Positions 21,011 through 32,877 of a stretch of 64,000 nucleotides of DNA are shown here, one piece after another (position 1 is the first letter of the stretch; the number at the start of each line of letters is the position of its first letter). Position numbers and translations under genes: made by a program. Source of the DNA: Sphagnum compactum (Eukaryota > Bryophyta > Sphagnopsida > Sphagnales); assembly GCA_965153455.1 (NCBI GenBank), contig OZ234495.1:3348001-3412000 (forward strand), read 5' to 3'. The notes beneath the pieces are model-generated. The model did no database searches and was not told where the DNA came from. It was given only the letters and a program-made list of their open reading frames with translations.

Positions 21011-22229
21011 CTCTTGCAGAAGAAATTGGCGGAGGTTGAACATGTCGCTGAAGACCTTCTTCTTGCCCGCCAGCAGGTATGAGCCGAGATCAGAGAGTTC
21101 TCTTCAGAATTGTCTTCGGACCACTTCTTCTTGCTTAAGATGTCTAGAGTATGGAAACAAGTTTGTGTGGAAAGCAAGTAGAATCGGCTGCTGCTATGTA
21201 AATTCATCAAGCAGTTTTGCATGCATGTGTGATGAGCGAGAGAGCAGCTGGTGGAGTGTGACAAGGCCCGGAATGGCAACCGGGAAGCACTGACTGCATT
21301 GAGGAAGCAGGCTCGGACGTCACGTTCCAGTGTTTCTGTCTCAGGAAAAACTGTAGGAGGAGGAGGAGGAGGAGGAGGAGATTCTTCAGGGATTGATTCT
21401 TCTTCTTCACAGGAAACAAGATGTCGAACTTGTGGAGATCATGATGGATCTTCCCGTGTCTGGATGATGAGCTCAGGCACTGACATGTTGATTCGGCTTC
21501 CGTTCCACAGTGTACATTGTGAATTAGAGCAAGGTGGGTTTCTTCTTCTTCATGGCCTCTTTTGTCTGCTTGTTTGTTGTTTCCTTTCTTTTTTGGAAAA
21601 TTCCTTCTGCTTCCAATTTCCCAGTTCCTGTTGAGAGCTTGCAAATCTGCTTGTCAGATTCTTTGTATTTTATTGAAAGCTAAGAATGACCTGAGTGAGA
21701 AGATTCTTCTTCTTCATGGTCTCTTTTGTCTGCTTGTTTGTTGTTTCCTTTCTTGGGAAAATCCCTTCTACTTCCAATTTCCCAGTTCCTGTTGAGAGCT
21801 TGACAATCTGCTTGTCAGATTCTTTGTATTTTATTGAAAGCTGAGAATGACCTGAGTGAGTATCTGATTGCAATTCGATTTATTTAAGAGTTGCCAGAGC
21901 AAGTATCTGATTACAATTCAATCTATGTGAGAATGGCCAGAGCAAGGATCTGATTGCAATTTACTCTATGTGAGAATGGCCAGAGCAAGGATCTGATTGT
22001 GATTCAATCTATTTGTAGCCCACCATTTTGGGGCTGTGTTTGAAAACCCTAACAAGGAGCTCTGTGGTTGCGGGGTTCAGAGCAGCAGAGATTGGAGGAC
22101 AAAGTGAAGAGGCTGCAAAGTACAGTCAAGGATAAAACATTGGAACTCTCAGACACAGGAGCTCTGTCTCAAACAATTGGCCCTAATCTCCTCCGAGCTT
22201 TTGTAAACTTGAAAGACAACTCAAGCTGA
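20996..22229 (+). CDS. PDRG1-like prefoldin-related protein
   Basis: Three exons: 20996-21076, 21248-21533 and 22081-22229, giving 171 aa. Junctions are CAGCAG/GTATGA...GAGCAG/CTGGTG (phase 0) and GAGCAAG/GTGGGT...GGTTCAG/AGCAGC (phase 1), and all read through in frame. The start MDGVQLLQKKLAEVEHVAED with LLLARQQ, joined to LVECDKARNGNREALTALRK, matches the EVEELAE...RQxVDLDxxRNxNREGLRAL core of the p53 and DNA damage-regulated protein 1 family. That family is a beta-type prefoldin-like subunit of the R2TP/URI chaperone complex. Residues 62-69 are a slippage-prone run of eight glycines (GGA repeat) in a serine-rich linker. A CRTCGDHDGSSRVWMM segment follows, with a C-x2-C pair I also recall from plant homologues. 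The last exon gives a coiled-coil-like helix (EDKVKRLQSTVKDKTLELSD) and ends NLKDNSS. Intron 2 is packed with repeats. The name is strong for the N-terminal half and inferred for the rest. Confidence 0.88.
21538..22015 (+). repeat. Tandem repeats filling intron 2 of the PDRG1-like gene
   Basis: Two nested arrays. The first is a 2 x ~160-bp duplication (TTCTTCTTCTTCATGGYCTC near 21540 and 21703, through TTTGTATTTTATTGAAAGCT to GAATGACCTGAGTGAG). A ~44-46-bp unit follows (GTATCTGATTGCAATTCRAT, then GTGAGAATGGCCAGAGCAAG), repeated four times from about 21858 to 22015. The exon 2 donor lies about 5 bp upstream of the first unit. Confidence 0.88.
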
Positions 22230-22561
22230 CAATGTTCCAAGCTTTGTGAATCCTCTCTTGATTTTTTGCAAGGTATGTAGTAGGCAGCTGCACATTGTGA
22301 ACCTTTGAGCTTCAAATGAAGAATAGTATTGCTCTTAGTGTGAGATCTGTTTCCTGATGGAAGTGGGAAGCATGATGGACAATGTTCCTGGTACCATGAA
22401 CACCCAAAAACACGATGAATCTTTCATATCTGCAGCTACACTTCAGATATGTGATGTTCACTGAAAGTTTACTATAGAGGATGTTAGAAGAAGTTGATTT
22501 TGGTTGTAGAAAGAGCATGATTTTCTTTAGGCTGTCACCATGACTGTTGTATACCCAGATA
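22230..22561. other. 3' flank of the PDRG1-like gene, no further gene seen
   Basis: Follows the TGA at 22227-22229. It probably contains the 3' UTR. A short minus-strand frame here has no conserved content. Confidence 0.45.
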
Positions 22562-23345
22562 AAAATCCCCATCTATGAATCTTGATCAAAAGAATGGATG
22601 GGGCACCCACATATGGTCACCCATATCTACGTATCCACATTTGAACCAGTGGAACACACTAGATTCATTTCATCAATTTCATCAAATGCAACAATCCCCT
22701 AAGAGCAAGAGCAAGTGAAAAAGATTTCTTTGACATCAAAGCCCTAGGTTTGTTACAACTTGCAATGGTAGCCTTGGGGATGTTACTTGACATTCTTTCT
22801 GTTGCAACCACACAATTTCAGAAAATAAGCTTGAAGGTGTCAGTAGTTATGCAAGGACTATGCTCCTGTCAGATGTAACCTTGCAGCCTACACAAATATT
22901 TGAGCTGCTGCCCAATGTTGCTGATTATGATGGAACTCCTGGCAAAGGCAAAATAAGGTTCCACTAAATAGAGATTTGGACACAACTTCAATACATTTTG
23001 GCCATCAATAACTAATCGCATTTTGTTCCATGCTCTCCGCAGGATTGTGTGTCTCTATGTAGTTCTGTCTTCAGAGAAAGTGATTGAGTAGCGAAGAGCA
23101 TGCATACCCATTAACAACATAGCCAAATCTGCCTGCAATGGATCTATTTACATGACAATTAGTGATGGGTACAGAGAGAAATGGAAGACAAAATTTTCCT
23201 CAGCTGAAAAACTAGTAAGAAAAGACCACAAACATGCGGTGCCCAAAAACTGGCCAATCACTACTGACCTCCCTACAGTAACTGTGTTTGTTTCCAGGAC
23301 AAGGACACTGGGACTCCGAGGTCACTTGAAAGAAATACAGGGTTT
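22562..23345 (+). repeat. Direct segmental duplication, copy 1 (about 780 bp)
   Basis: Matches 24501-25282 in the same orientation over nearly its whole length with scattered indels. Shared landmarks are GGGGCACCCAMATATGGTCA, AAGAGCAAGAGCAAGTGAAA, AATAAGCTTGAAGGTG, GCTGCTGCCCAATGT, GGTTCCACTAAATRGAGATT, AGTTCTGTCTTCAGAGAAA, TGACCTCCCTACAGTAACTG and CCAGGACAAGGACACT. The two copies lie 1.15 kb apart. No coding frame is shared. Confidence 0.93.
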
Positions 23346-24500
23346 TAAGATTTCTCACACACTCCCCATGAGATGAAAAAGCAAATGCATTTCCTCATAT
23401 GACATGAAAAGGCATTGAATTTTTTAAAAAATAATTTTAATTAATTTTTAATTATGAAAATTACTCTAAATTCAATAATGTTTGTTATTGGTTAGAGGAT
23501 TGTGAAATGATCATTCTGCCCACAACATGGTCAAGGGCTTTCCAATGATACCAAAAGCACAAGAAGGGCCCCATGGCTTATGAGGGTTAAGGTGTGATCA
23601 CAAACAAAACAAAACAAACATCTCTTAATATATAAATGTTAGGGCTCCACATTGCAGTGCTACTAGTGACAATCAACTAATGAAAAAAATGAATTTATTT
23701 TGTGATAAATTAAGTTTCATTCAAATGAAAATATTGAATGACATTGCATGCAACTTGATTTGAATTTAAATTCTTAAATTTAAGTCAAATACATTGAATT
23801 TGAATTTGACTAAATTCAATAGGAGAGAAATGGGATGCAAATTGACATGAATGGAAAAAAAATTAGCCTGTGATGTGTTAGTAAAAAAAAACCTTTGAAA
23901 AAAACACAAATCCAAAAAGAGAACTTTCCATTCCTCTTTAACTAAGAATTGGTTTAACAAATTTCACTTTGGAACTATCCAAAGGATGACTTATGGAACC
24001 TAAAGCCATCTTACTAGTTCCAATGAATCACCATTCATTGGATTTCCTTTTGCAATTCATGAGAAATATAATTCATGCAGGTAATCTTTTGCAATTGAGT
24101 AAAGGAATTCAAACTTCCATTGAATCAGAGTTTTAAAAAAAGTAATTAAACTTAGCATTTGGCCCAACATTCGAATGCAGTGGAGTAAGGTGCTGCGATT
24201 GGGTGAAGAAACTTTGTCATATTGCTCTTGTTTAACATGAAGCTACTTGCATACTTTACTTGCATGCTCACCCTTGCATCATCCTCCTCATACTAGTTGG
24301 CACAATACTTGTGTGTTTGTTTTTTTTTTTGGGACACCTAACTGAAACTAAGTTGAGACATCAGGTCTGAAGTTCAATGCAATTTCAGCCATATGGAAAT
24401 CAAGGGCCTACAAAACTCTCAGCATAATTTTGATGTCTATAGTATGTTCTCCACTTCCAAAAGAGAGATACCCACAAATGACTCAAAAAGGAGATAATAA
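23346..24500. other. AT-rich DNA between the two duplication arms
   Basis: About 1.15 kb, very AT-rich, with AATTTAAATT palindromic words and no supported gene. It could be a later insertion between the arms, but I see no terminal repeats or transposase. Confidence 0.5.
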
Positions 24501-25282
24501 TCTCCCCATCTTTTAATCTTAACAAGAGAATGTATGGGGCACCCAAATATGGTCACTGTTATGTGCATATATGCACATCTGAACTGGTGGAACATACCAA
24601 ATACATTTTATCAGTTTCATCAAATGCAGCACTCCTCTAAGAGCAAGAGCAAGTGAAAAAGATTGCAAAATTTCTTTGATATTAAAGCCCTGAGTCTATT
24701 ATGACTTTGCAGCCTTGTGGAACGTTACATATCTTCCCATTGCAACAATACAAATTCACAAAATAAGCTTGAAGGTGGAAGTTATGCAAGGACAAGGCTC
24801 CTGTTCGATGTAAACCTTGCAGTCTACACAAAGATTTGGGCTGCTGCCCAATGTAGCAGCTGATCCTGGCAAAGGCAAAAATCAGGTTCCACTAAATGGA
24901 GATTTGGACATACTATCAACACAATTTGGCCATCAATAACCAATCCCATTCTGTTCCAGCTCTCCACAGTGTGTCTCTGTGCAGTTCTGTCTTCAGAGAA
25001 AACAATTGAGTAGCAAACAGCTTGCATATGCAACCTTAAAATTATAGCCAAATCTGGCTGCAATGAATCTATTTCCATGGCAATTATTGACGGATACAGA
25101 GAAAAAAGGAAGATAATAAAAATTTCCTTCCCTGCAAAACTAAGGAAATGACCACAAATATGAAAACAGTGGGTGCCCAGAAACCTGCCAATCTCTACTG
25201 ACCTCCCTACAGTAACTGTATTCTTTTCCAGGACAAGGACACTTGGACTGGAAGGTCATGCACTAGATATCCAGGGTCTTAC
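24501..25282 (+). repeat. Direct segmental duplication, copy 2, next to the VPS37 3' end
   Basis: Partner of 22562-23345. Its right edge lies about 80 bp beyond the stop codon of the minus-strand VPS37 gene. It therefore probably includes that gene's 3' UTR or polyadenylation region, and the other copy would be a duplicate of this flank. Confidence 0.9.
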
Positions 25283-25361
25283 TCTATGGGTTGGTCAACA
25301 CATCAAATGTACAATTAAGCATGCAGGTACACAATGCACCAGCAGACCATGTAAACAAAGA

Positions 25362-28244
25362 CTAGCCTGGCGTGGTCAATGATGTCAGAGCTGCCATGCG
25401 TATAAGGGTTCGCCTGTGGAAGAGAATATGCTGTTTACGATATTTCTGAATGAACTCACCCAACTCTATTTCTCCAGACAGCAATTTCCGATGCAAGTTT
25501 TCTGATTCATCATCAGCATCATTTGCAGCACCTGAAAAAAAATGCAAACAAATACCTGATTGTCAGGTAACTTCACATGAACCCTCCCTCTCTTCCTCTA
25601 TTTGAAAATCAAATTCCAGCATTGGTCTTTATGCTACCACTCAGTGTACATGTGGGAATAAGGTAAAAGAAGGCATAGATAATACCTTGAAGTTTGTCCA
25701 AGAGAGAGTGTGGGGAGCAGTGGGCATGTACTTCCTTATACTGCTTTTCAACTTCTTCAAACTTTTCTTGAGCAGTTGCAAGCTCTGTGTTCCTTATTAT
25801 CATGCACTATACCCACAAACCCTTGCATAACCTTCAACAGTTAAGAAAAATGTCATTGATGATGTGAATGCATATGAGATTCAGAAACTTGCCCTTAGCA
25901 GTCATTAATAAGTCCTAAAACATAATACCACAAAATAGCAAACAAAACTTCAAATTTGCTTATTATTTGCATAACATTGATACATGATCACATATGTATA
26001 TGTCTAAGAACAGCATTTGAAAGAGTGGATTCAAATTTTACTTCACACACAAGGCCATAGCCTTTCCAAATCACCTGGTTTCTGAGTTCAGCAATCTCTG
26101 ACTCCTTCTCTAGATTCTTTCCTGCATAAGACCAAGCAAATCATCAGCTGAAATACAACAAATATGGTGGTACCATGTGTCCAATTGATGAGCAATAGAT
26201 GGACAGCTAAAGACAATACTTAGCCAAAACCTTATGCACTCAGCATCCCAGAGCTCTCCTTAAACCTTTGTCAACATCCAAGGGAAAACCTTATCATTGC
26301 ATAATCTTTCAGTTACAGTGCAAACCTAAAAAGTAGTGAGTCAAGCAACATACTTGATTCATCAACATTGCCACTGCTCAACTCATTTCTTAGCTGCACA
26401 CCAGAAGTAACATAAGCATCAGGAAAGTACCATGTACAGAGACATAAGGTCATGGAACCCAGACACAGATAAATACAACAGACACATTTCAAAGGCAAAA
26501 GTGATCACATAACAGAGATTGTAGGTGCTACTGAATATTTTTGCAGGTAGACAAGTACCAATTGCTACAATCAAATCAGATAACGACACTGGGCAGTTTT
26601 GAAAAGCTTTTCTAAACCTCAGCTTCATGTATGACTGAGCTGTGGAAGTACCTTGTCAAGACGTCTGACTTCATCAAGAGACTCAAAGAATTTCTTGTAT
26701 GTGTCTGTATCATGCATCAATTTTCCAAGCTCCTCAACACTACATGAAAACACAGACATCAGAGGGTGGGTAAAGACAGCAAACAAAGCTCAGACACTCA
26801 CTGCATGAGACCATTCCAGTCTTGAAAACCTAGATGGCATGCCCACACCAATGACCCCAATTTCACTGCAAAATGCAGTCCAACATCATTTGGTTGGGTA
26901 AAAAATGACTTCCTGCTCTGTATGCATTTATGTTGCACAAGATACACACCTTCCTCACAATTCTTTTTTCTTACATCATTAGGTTTGAACTTTGGAATGA
27001 TGTACATGTGTATCACTGACAACGCCCTGTCCCCAAAAGGTTTGAAACCCTTGATAGGGAAATAGCTAGGAAACAAGAAAATAAGATGTAGGCTATGAGT
27101 AACAGGTAGTGCTGGCCAGTTCTGGGTCCCAGGAACGTGGACCATAGATTGCCACAAGCATACAACATATATTGCACAAAAACATGAAGGGCCTTGAGAC
27201 CACATAGTTCTACAATACAAAGGATGGGAAATCACCTTTTGTCCTTAAGACTTGCAACTACAGTTGAACTACCCTGCAAGGATGTTTGTGGTTGCAATCC
27301 AGTTGATGTGGGCATACGGGGAGAATTTGTTCCTGATGATGAGCTAGAAAAAATTGGAGGGACACGTGATGGACCACTGGTGGAAGAACCTAACACTGAT
27401 GGAGGGTACCAACTGTGTGTGGGGATATTAGGAGGTGGTGGCTGGCCCTGGTTTTGCTGATGCTGCCCTCCCCTGCACACAAAAATCCCACATTGTTATG
27501 TTACACAATAGAAAATGGGGATGGGAAAATATGATGAGCAGATCACCATATCTACCAATTTTTCCCTCCCTCCAATTTCTAAGCACTAGGAATTGCATAG
27601 CAGCACACCAGCCTTTACCACCATTCTATCAACCAGTGGAACCATCTGTGAGAGAGAGCAATTGGTCAACTTTCAAGACTTCACTGTATAAACTTGCCTT
27701 CTAAAAATCTGAAATCTATGACAGCGATCTTCCTAACAGCAGACAATCTGTCTCAATTGTCTGAAGTGCACAGAGAAAAACTCAGAAAAAAAAACTGCTC
27801 TACCCTAAGAATCAGCGAAAGAGACAGCCAATTTGCATAACCTGAAAAACATCGCTAGGGCAGCGTGAGCTTCACAATGTTTGAACACAGCGCTAGTTGA
27901 TTCCAATGACTAATTCGAGTCAATCAAGATTCACGAAAAAAGAATTTGCCCCAGCTAGCCAAAAACTCATCCCAACGACAACCGAGTATATACATCATAT
28001 CAAACCCTAACACAGCAACCACGCGGCAACAAATCCAAAAACAAACGGCGGATCCCATGGATCTCCCAAAAGACTAAAGAAACACGTCAACAACCGCAGA
28101 GAACGGATTTCAACGACGATCAAAGAAACAAAAAGGATATAACGAAATCAAAGCCCCCACTGAACGCTGCCCCGGACAAGACTGACGGAACGTAGTGGGA
28201 ACAAGAAAAAGGATAGTGAAGACGTACGGGTGCTGTCTGAACAT
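25362..28244 (-). CDS. VPS37: VPS37-like ESCRT-I subunit (Mod(r) domain), seven exons
   Basis: Exons on the minus strand: 28244-28228, 27472-27236, 26739-26652, 26393-26354, 26121-26075, 25806-25686 and 25531-25362. They total 720 nt, 239 aa, with every intron GT-AG and all phases consistent. The tiny first exon encodes MFRQHP. Exon 2 gives a Pro/Gln/Ser-rich disordered region (GQPPPPNIPTHSWYPPS, then FSSSSSGTN). The Mod(r) domain follows: SVEELGKLMHDTDTYKKFFE, RKNLEKESEIAELRNQ, then NTELATAQEKFEEVEKQYKE, SPHSLLDKLQ, and C-terminal FIQKYRKQHILFHRRTLIRM. These match the plant VPS37 order ELRNQ-xIIRxTELATAQEK-SPxSLLxKLQ-F(V/I)QKYxKxRxxYHRR. VPS37 is the coiled-coil subunit that binds VPS23 and VPS28 in ESCRT-I, which sorts ubiquitinated membrane proteins into endosomal vesicles. 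Family members are about 200-240 aa, so the model looks complete. Introns are 154-755 bp. It lies alone with a duplicated 3' flank. Confidence 0.95.
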
Positions 28245-30270
28245 CGTTGCAGATCTTGCACCAAAACGCACAACGCTTCCACTAAACCAAAGCTTGAAAA
28301 TGAGAGTTTCAAATCTTCCCTTGTCCGTCAAGCAACTCACTCACTCACACTCAACTCCTGTGATCCTCTCAGGGTTAAGCAATCGAAATAGTGCTGCTGC
28401 TCCACGAGAAATCGCAAAGGTTCAGAAACGCATTCGCTGCAATAATAATAATAATAATAAATCACTCAGCGCAGACGTAAGAGTGCGCGTGTCGTCGGTC
28501 GGCGCAAGTGTGCTTTGTGCAGCAACGCAGCAGCGTGAGCGCTGACGCTGCGAAGAACCCAAATCGCTGCGAAAAAACATTTGACGGAGTGCAGATGACG
28601 CGCGCACAACCGGAAGGATATCGATGGGCACCAGGATCCGGGTAACAATGGCGTCCAATGGGTATCTCTTTTTATGGCGTTTGTCTTGTCCTTCAAGCTA
28701 CCCATTTCTCTCTTTCGGGAATTTCTAGAACTGGGAATTTTAGTGCAGGCACTTTCTTGGAAAGGAAGATTGTCTGGGCGTCATACGCTTTCAAATGGGC
28801 ATCAGTTTCTGTGGTTTTCTGTCTTCACCCGATTCTTTCTCTTGGTAATAAAAGGAGCTTTGCTGCGGACACTTTATCTAAAGAGAAGATTGGTTGTTTT
28901 TGCTTCTGATGATCAGCTTGGTGTTAGTATGTTCCGTAGAATGCATGGAGCTTCTGCGGTTTAGTCAAGGTGATGAAAATTGATAAAAATTGGTTTGTCA
29001 AATAGATTTAGGTTCTCTTTCATCTCACAAATAGCTCCCATCCAAGTTCATTTCGGTTTGTCTCTGAGGCCTGTTCCTGTAGACTACTAGTAGCGGTGAT
29101 TAATTCAATCATATCTTTTGTGACAAAAACAGGCTCCCAGACCAGAACAGGAGTGTAGGACCTTAATGGAGCTCAGATGATCAAAATGACACATCCGGCA
29201 ACGATGGGTCCAAACAAAGATAGCACCGTCGAGGCTTGACTAAGACAGCCAGACCATCTAAATGCTATCCATGACATTCATTTGCCAGGATTGTAACGGT
29301 CTTTGCCATATGTACAAGTCAGAAGTTTTAACTGCTGACGACGACATTGACCTGACTTAACCCTGGGAACACTGCTAAACACGAAAGGCATATGCAACTA
29401 AAAGATATACCCAGGACAAGAAAGAGGGAGCTGTATACACACAAGGTTTGAACGGACAAAACACGAAGAGAAATAACATAGCATTGAACTCCGAAGAAAA
29501 CAACGATAGGAACGCCTCATCCTTCGAACTTCAATCGAACAACAAGAAATAAGAGCCACAAATCCAACATCCAGGACAGCAAAAGCGGTTCTTACATGGC
29601 ACAACAACAAATTAATTATGGAAGTGGATCTCTCAGACAAATGCCTCGTTTGTACATCAGTGTAACTGGTAACCCAGCGAATGCAGGCAACTGCCGGGAG
29701 CTACAACATGAAAAAGAACATTCCATGCAATAAACCCAACCCGGAGCCACCTACATCCTATCTACACTCAGTCTCGTCATCTGGTAGTCATCACAGAGAA
29801 ACCTCCCTCTTTTGCAGAACAGCTGCCATGAAAAGCCAACAACCATAGCGACAATACACCGCAGGAACCATCCTTACCAAAGAAGAAGGGAATAACCAAA
29901 ATAAACATACCAAATTCCTGTCATAGACAAAGTAATAATACCTGCGCACTACACCTGCGAAACGCAGACAAACCACCTGATCACAGCCAGACGCGAAACC
30001 ATCTCCACACGAAGCCTGGTGCACATACTAGCGAAGTTTATTATGTGTCGTAAGTTTGGAGTACGCCGCCAAAACGATTATCACAGGCGAGAGGCAGTTA
30101 GGGTTAGGGCTTATGGTTGGAATTAGGGTTTCAGTGTCAACCCTAAAAGTCTGCTATGGCTGGAAAACTTTTGTAAGTTTTCTTCATACCTTCCTTCTCA
30201 ACTGAAAATTGTCGACTTTTGGATGGTGTCCCAAGCAGGGTTTTGTTTTTCCAGAATTTCTCAACTAGAC
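28245..30270. other. VPS37 upstream flank and intergenic DNA, no gene supported
   Basis: Holds the 5' flank of VPS37 with an (AAT)n microsatellite near 28440-28460. Moderately GC-rich DNA with short frames at 28422-28964 and 29398-30024 follows, without domains. GGTTAGGGCTTATGG and TTAGGGTTTCAG words occur near 30100-30135. None of the frames is supported. Confidence 0.45.
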
Positions 30271-30271
30271 T

Positions 30272-30425
30272 CAGGGCCACTTTAGACAAGGGTCCAGGGA
30301 CCAATGTGGAGCAAATTGGACCTTTAAATTGGACCCTTCTTCACTTTTTTTTTTTCTTTTGCAAGGTACAATGAGTGTGTGCAAAGGCATTGGGTCCCAT
30401 TTAAGGGTCCAATCTTATATATAAA
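30272..30425 (+). repeat. Transposon-end-like segment (GGGTCCA motif), copy A
   Basis: CAGGGCCACTTTAGACAAGG followed by GTCCAGGGACCAA, with later GGACC and GGGTCCAA words. It matches 39842-39872 (GAGGGTCACTTTAGACGAGG, then GTCCAAGGTCCAA) in the same orientation. It lies about 0.8 kb upstream of the PIF/Harbinger relic, so it may be that element's terminal region. An inverted partner was not found. Confidence 0.45.
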
Positions 30426-30429
30426 GTAC

Positions 30430-30620
30430 CTTGTTGCGTCCGTCCGTGCGTGCGTCGAGGTCCTGACAGTGGAGGTCCTGAAACCCAGATCCCAACTGTG
30501 CGTCCGTCGAGGTCCTGAAACCCAGATCGGGACCCGCCTGTCCGTCTGGTCGAGGTCCTGAAACCTGCCTGGCTCCTCTTTTCCGGGTTTTCGTGAAACC
30601 CGGCAGTTCTGTGCACGAAA
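30430..30620. repeat. GTCCGTCGAGGTCCTGAAAC minisatellite
   Basis: CGAGGTCCTGAAACCCAGAT and its variants recur at about 30455, 30470, 30508 and 30550, with (GTCC)n/(GTGC)n runs between them. GAAAACCCGGCAGTTCTGTG or close variants occur at about 30594 and 30617. It is GC-rich against an AT-rich background. Confidence 0.75.
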
Positions 30621-30624
30621 ACCC

Positions 30625-30895
30625 GGCAGTTCTGTGATTATGTGGATGAAATATTATACGTTTTTAGTTCCGTGCAATGAGCTCAGAGTTCTGGATGGGT
30701 GGTTATGAGGATGAGATATCATGTATTTGTAGTTCCGTCCAATTAGGAGGAATGAAATATTAAAGATTTTGTAGTTTTGTCCACTTAGAGTTTTCGATGG
30801 ATTGATTATGTGGATGAAATATTTATGTATTCGTAAGTTCCGTCCAATTAGGAGTTCTGGATGGATGATTATGCAGGTGAGTATGGGGACTCCCA
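30625..30895. repeat. Tandem repeat, about 70-80 bp x 3-4
   Basis: A unit of TTCTGGATGGATGATTATG, GGATGAAATATTATGTAT, TTCGTAGTTCCGTCCAATTA and GGAG recurs with changes at about 30640, 30693, 30780 and 30850. It immediately follows the GTCCGTCGAGG minisatellite. Confidence 0.7.
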
Positions 30896-31040
30896 GTTTT
30901 TTCCCACTTAGTAAAAAAGTGAGATTCACATGTGAAAGAATTAGGTTGTTCTTTGTTATTCTTTGTTATTCTTTCTTTTTCTCTTTTCATTTTTTTCATG
31001 TTTTTTTTTGTTTTTTTGTGCTTTCTATTACAAATACAAA

Positions 31041-32217
31041 ATGGATCAGCATAGGCACAAGATATTGGTGGTCTTAGTTTTTACTATGGTCATCCATGGA
31101 GTCATTGCACCAGTGGTTTTATTGCAATGAATAGCTATTACACAACATTGGAATATGATGAGTGCCTTGCTGTTTTTTCCAAAGTTTGTGGACATGCCAC
31201 CAAGAGTTCGAAGCATATGGAGGTATGAGAGGGTAGTTGGATATATGAAGAATCAGCTTTTTGGGAGTTTTTTGGAGAAGATATTTCGACAACATACAAG
31301 GTTAAGCTTTAACACATTTCATGCTTTGATTAGGGTTGTAGGTCCAAGTCTTGAACAAAAAAATACAAACATGAAATAGAGCATCCTTGTGGAAGCTAGA
31401 GTAACAATGGTTCTTGCAAGATTGGGTAGTGGAAATTCTTTACAAATTTGTGGAGAGGTCTACGACATTGCAGAAAGTACGACATCCATTATAATGAGAG
31501 AATTTTGTGTAGCAATTAGAAAGCACTTGAAACCATTGGTGATACCTAAATTGACTAGAAACAAAATCAAAGAAATTACCATTGGTTTTGAATATTTTAC
31601 ATGGAATTCCTTACATACTAGGTGCCATAGGTGGTAGTCATGTTCCAATTATTACACCTAAGGTAGATTCCAAATCATATTATTATCGAAAAGGTTTCTA
31701 CTCCAAATTGATTCCAGGAGTTGTAGATGCAAAGTGTAGTTTTTGGGATTATGTCTATGGGTGGGTAGGTAGTATTCATGATTGGGTTTTTTTTCCAAAA
31801 AACAGAGTTAAGAAATCGAGTGATGAAATACAAGTTTTTACCTTGCAAGTTGATAGGAGATATCCAATGTGACCATGGTTTTATTTTCCATTCAAAGGTG
31901 AGAAAGATGGGCTGCCAATATACAACGCACATTGGAATTTTATCCAATTAAGCACAAGGATGTCATTTGAAAGAGTTTTTGGAATGTTGAAAGGAATGTT
32001 TAGAATTTTACTCAAGAGAATAGGTGGTCCATTGTGCCACATCCCGGACTTGGTGACGGCTTGCATATGTTTGCATAACATGTGCATTGCCAATTCGGAT
32101 GGCTTTGATATGGACTGGGTTTTGGAGGCTCAAAAAAATGCACAAGCAGAAGCAAATTCAACATTTGGCAACATCAAAGGAGTTGATTTATTCCTAAAGA
32201 AGCAATCAAATAAATGA
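31041..32217 (+). pseudogene. PIF/Harbinger transposase relic (DDE_Tnp_4)
   Basis: Starts at MDQHRHKILVVLVF. Readable blocks in broken frames are RSIWRYERVVGYMKNQLFGS, FRQHTRLSFNTFHALIRVVG, GSGNSLQICGEVYDIAESTT, GIPYILGAIGGSHVPI (first catalytic region, with SHV where Harbinger transposases usually have DGTHI), YYYRKGFYSKLIPGVVDAKC, WDYVYGWVGSIHDWVFF (DxxxGWPGSxHDxxV type), MSFERVFGMLKGMFRILLKR, and the end PDLVTACICLHNMCI. Internal stops at about 31137, 31377 and 31870 and frameshifts near 31600 inactivate it. The order of blocks and the CLHN tail are diagnostic of plant PIF/Harbinger transposases. A trihelix-like ORF at 40.2 kb could be a companion protein of a related element. Confidence 0.9.
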
Positions 32218-32830
32218 AAAGGCTACAAAACCCAAGCACAATGGATGATGATAGGATTGATATTGAAGACATAAAACATCAAGGTGAAGATGAAGATGTG
32301 ACAATCATTGAAAACAATTTTAGTAAGAAAGTAAAAATTAAATTATGCAAAATAAATATGAAAAAGAAAAATCTCATGTATTTTTTGGGTGCTGAGTGTA
32401 GGGTTGTCACAACGTCCGTGTGTCCATCACGACACGACGGACGCATTTGGACATGGATGAACCTTTGCGTCACGTCAATATAGGGTCAACCTAAATCAAC
32501 CTAAGGTCAACCTCAATCAAAAGGATTCTTAGGTTGCCCAATGCAGCCTTATGGGTGACCAAAATTGTGCTTGTTTCGATTGTTGTAAAGCTTGTGGCAA
32601 CAAAAAAAATTTGGTTATTAAGCTTATGGTGATCGAAGTTTTTTTGATTGCCAAGCTTGAAGCAATGCAAAATTTTTGGTTAACACAAGCTTGGCAATCA
32701 AAAGTTGAGTGGCCAAAATTTTCAATCGCCTAGCCTTGGCGACCAAAATTTTTTGGTTGCCACACAATTGGTGACAGAATGCTTCCGGTCACCACACATC
32801 TACGGATTGAGGTCATCCGGTTGACAATGG
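32218..32830. other. Linker between transposon relics; self-similar short words
   Basis: Holds GTCCGT/CGTGTCC...CACGACACGACGGACG (32415-32447, partly inverted), GGTCAACCTAAATCAACCTA repeats (32485-32520), and many GGTGACCAAAATT/GGCAACAAAAAA/AAGCTTGGCAATC words in both orientations. No gene. Confidence 0.5.
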
Positions 32831-32877
32831 ATTGATCTCCACCATTGATTTAGCGACAAAATTTGATTTGGCCGTAG

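Noticed and set aside
28422-30024. Several 76-96-codon frames upstream of VPS37
   Set aside because: No domain or coding pattern; they look like chance frames in a locally GC-richer stretch.
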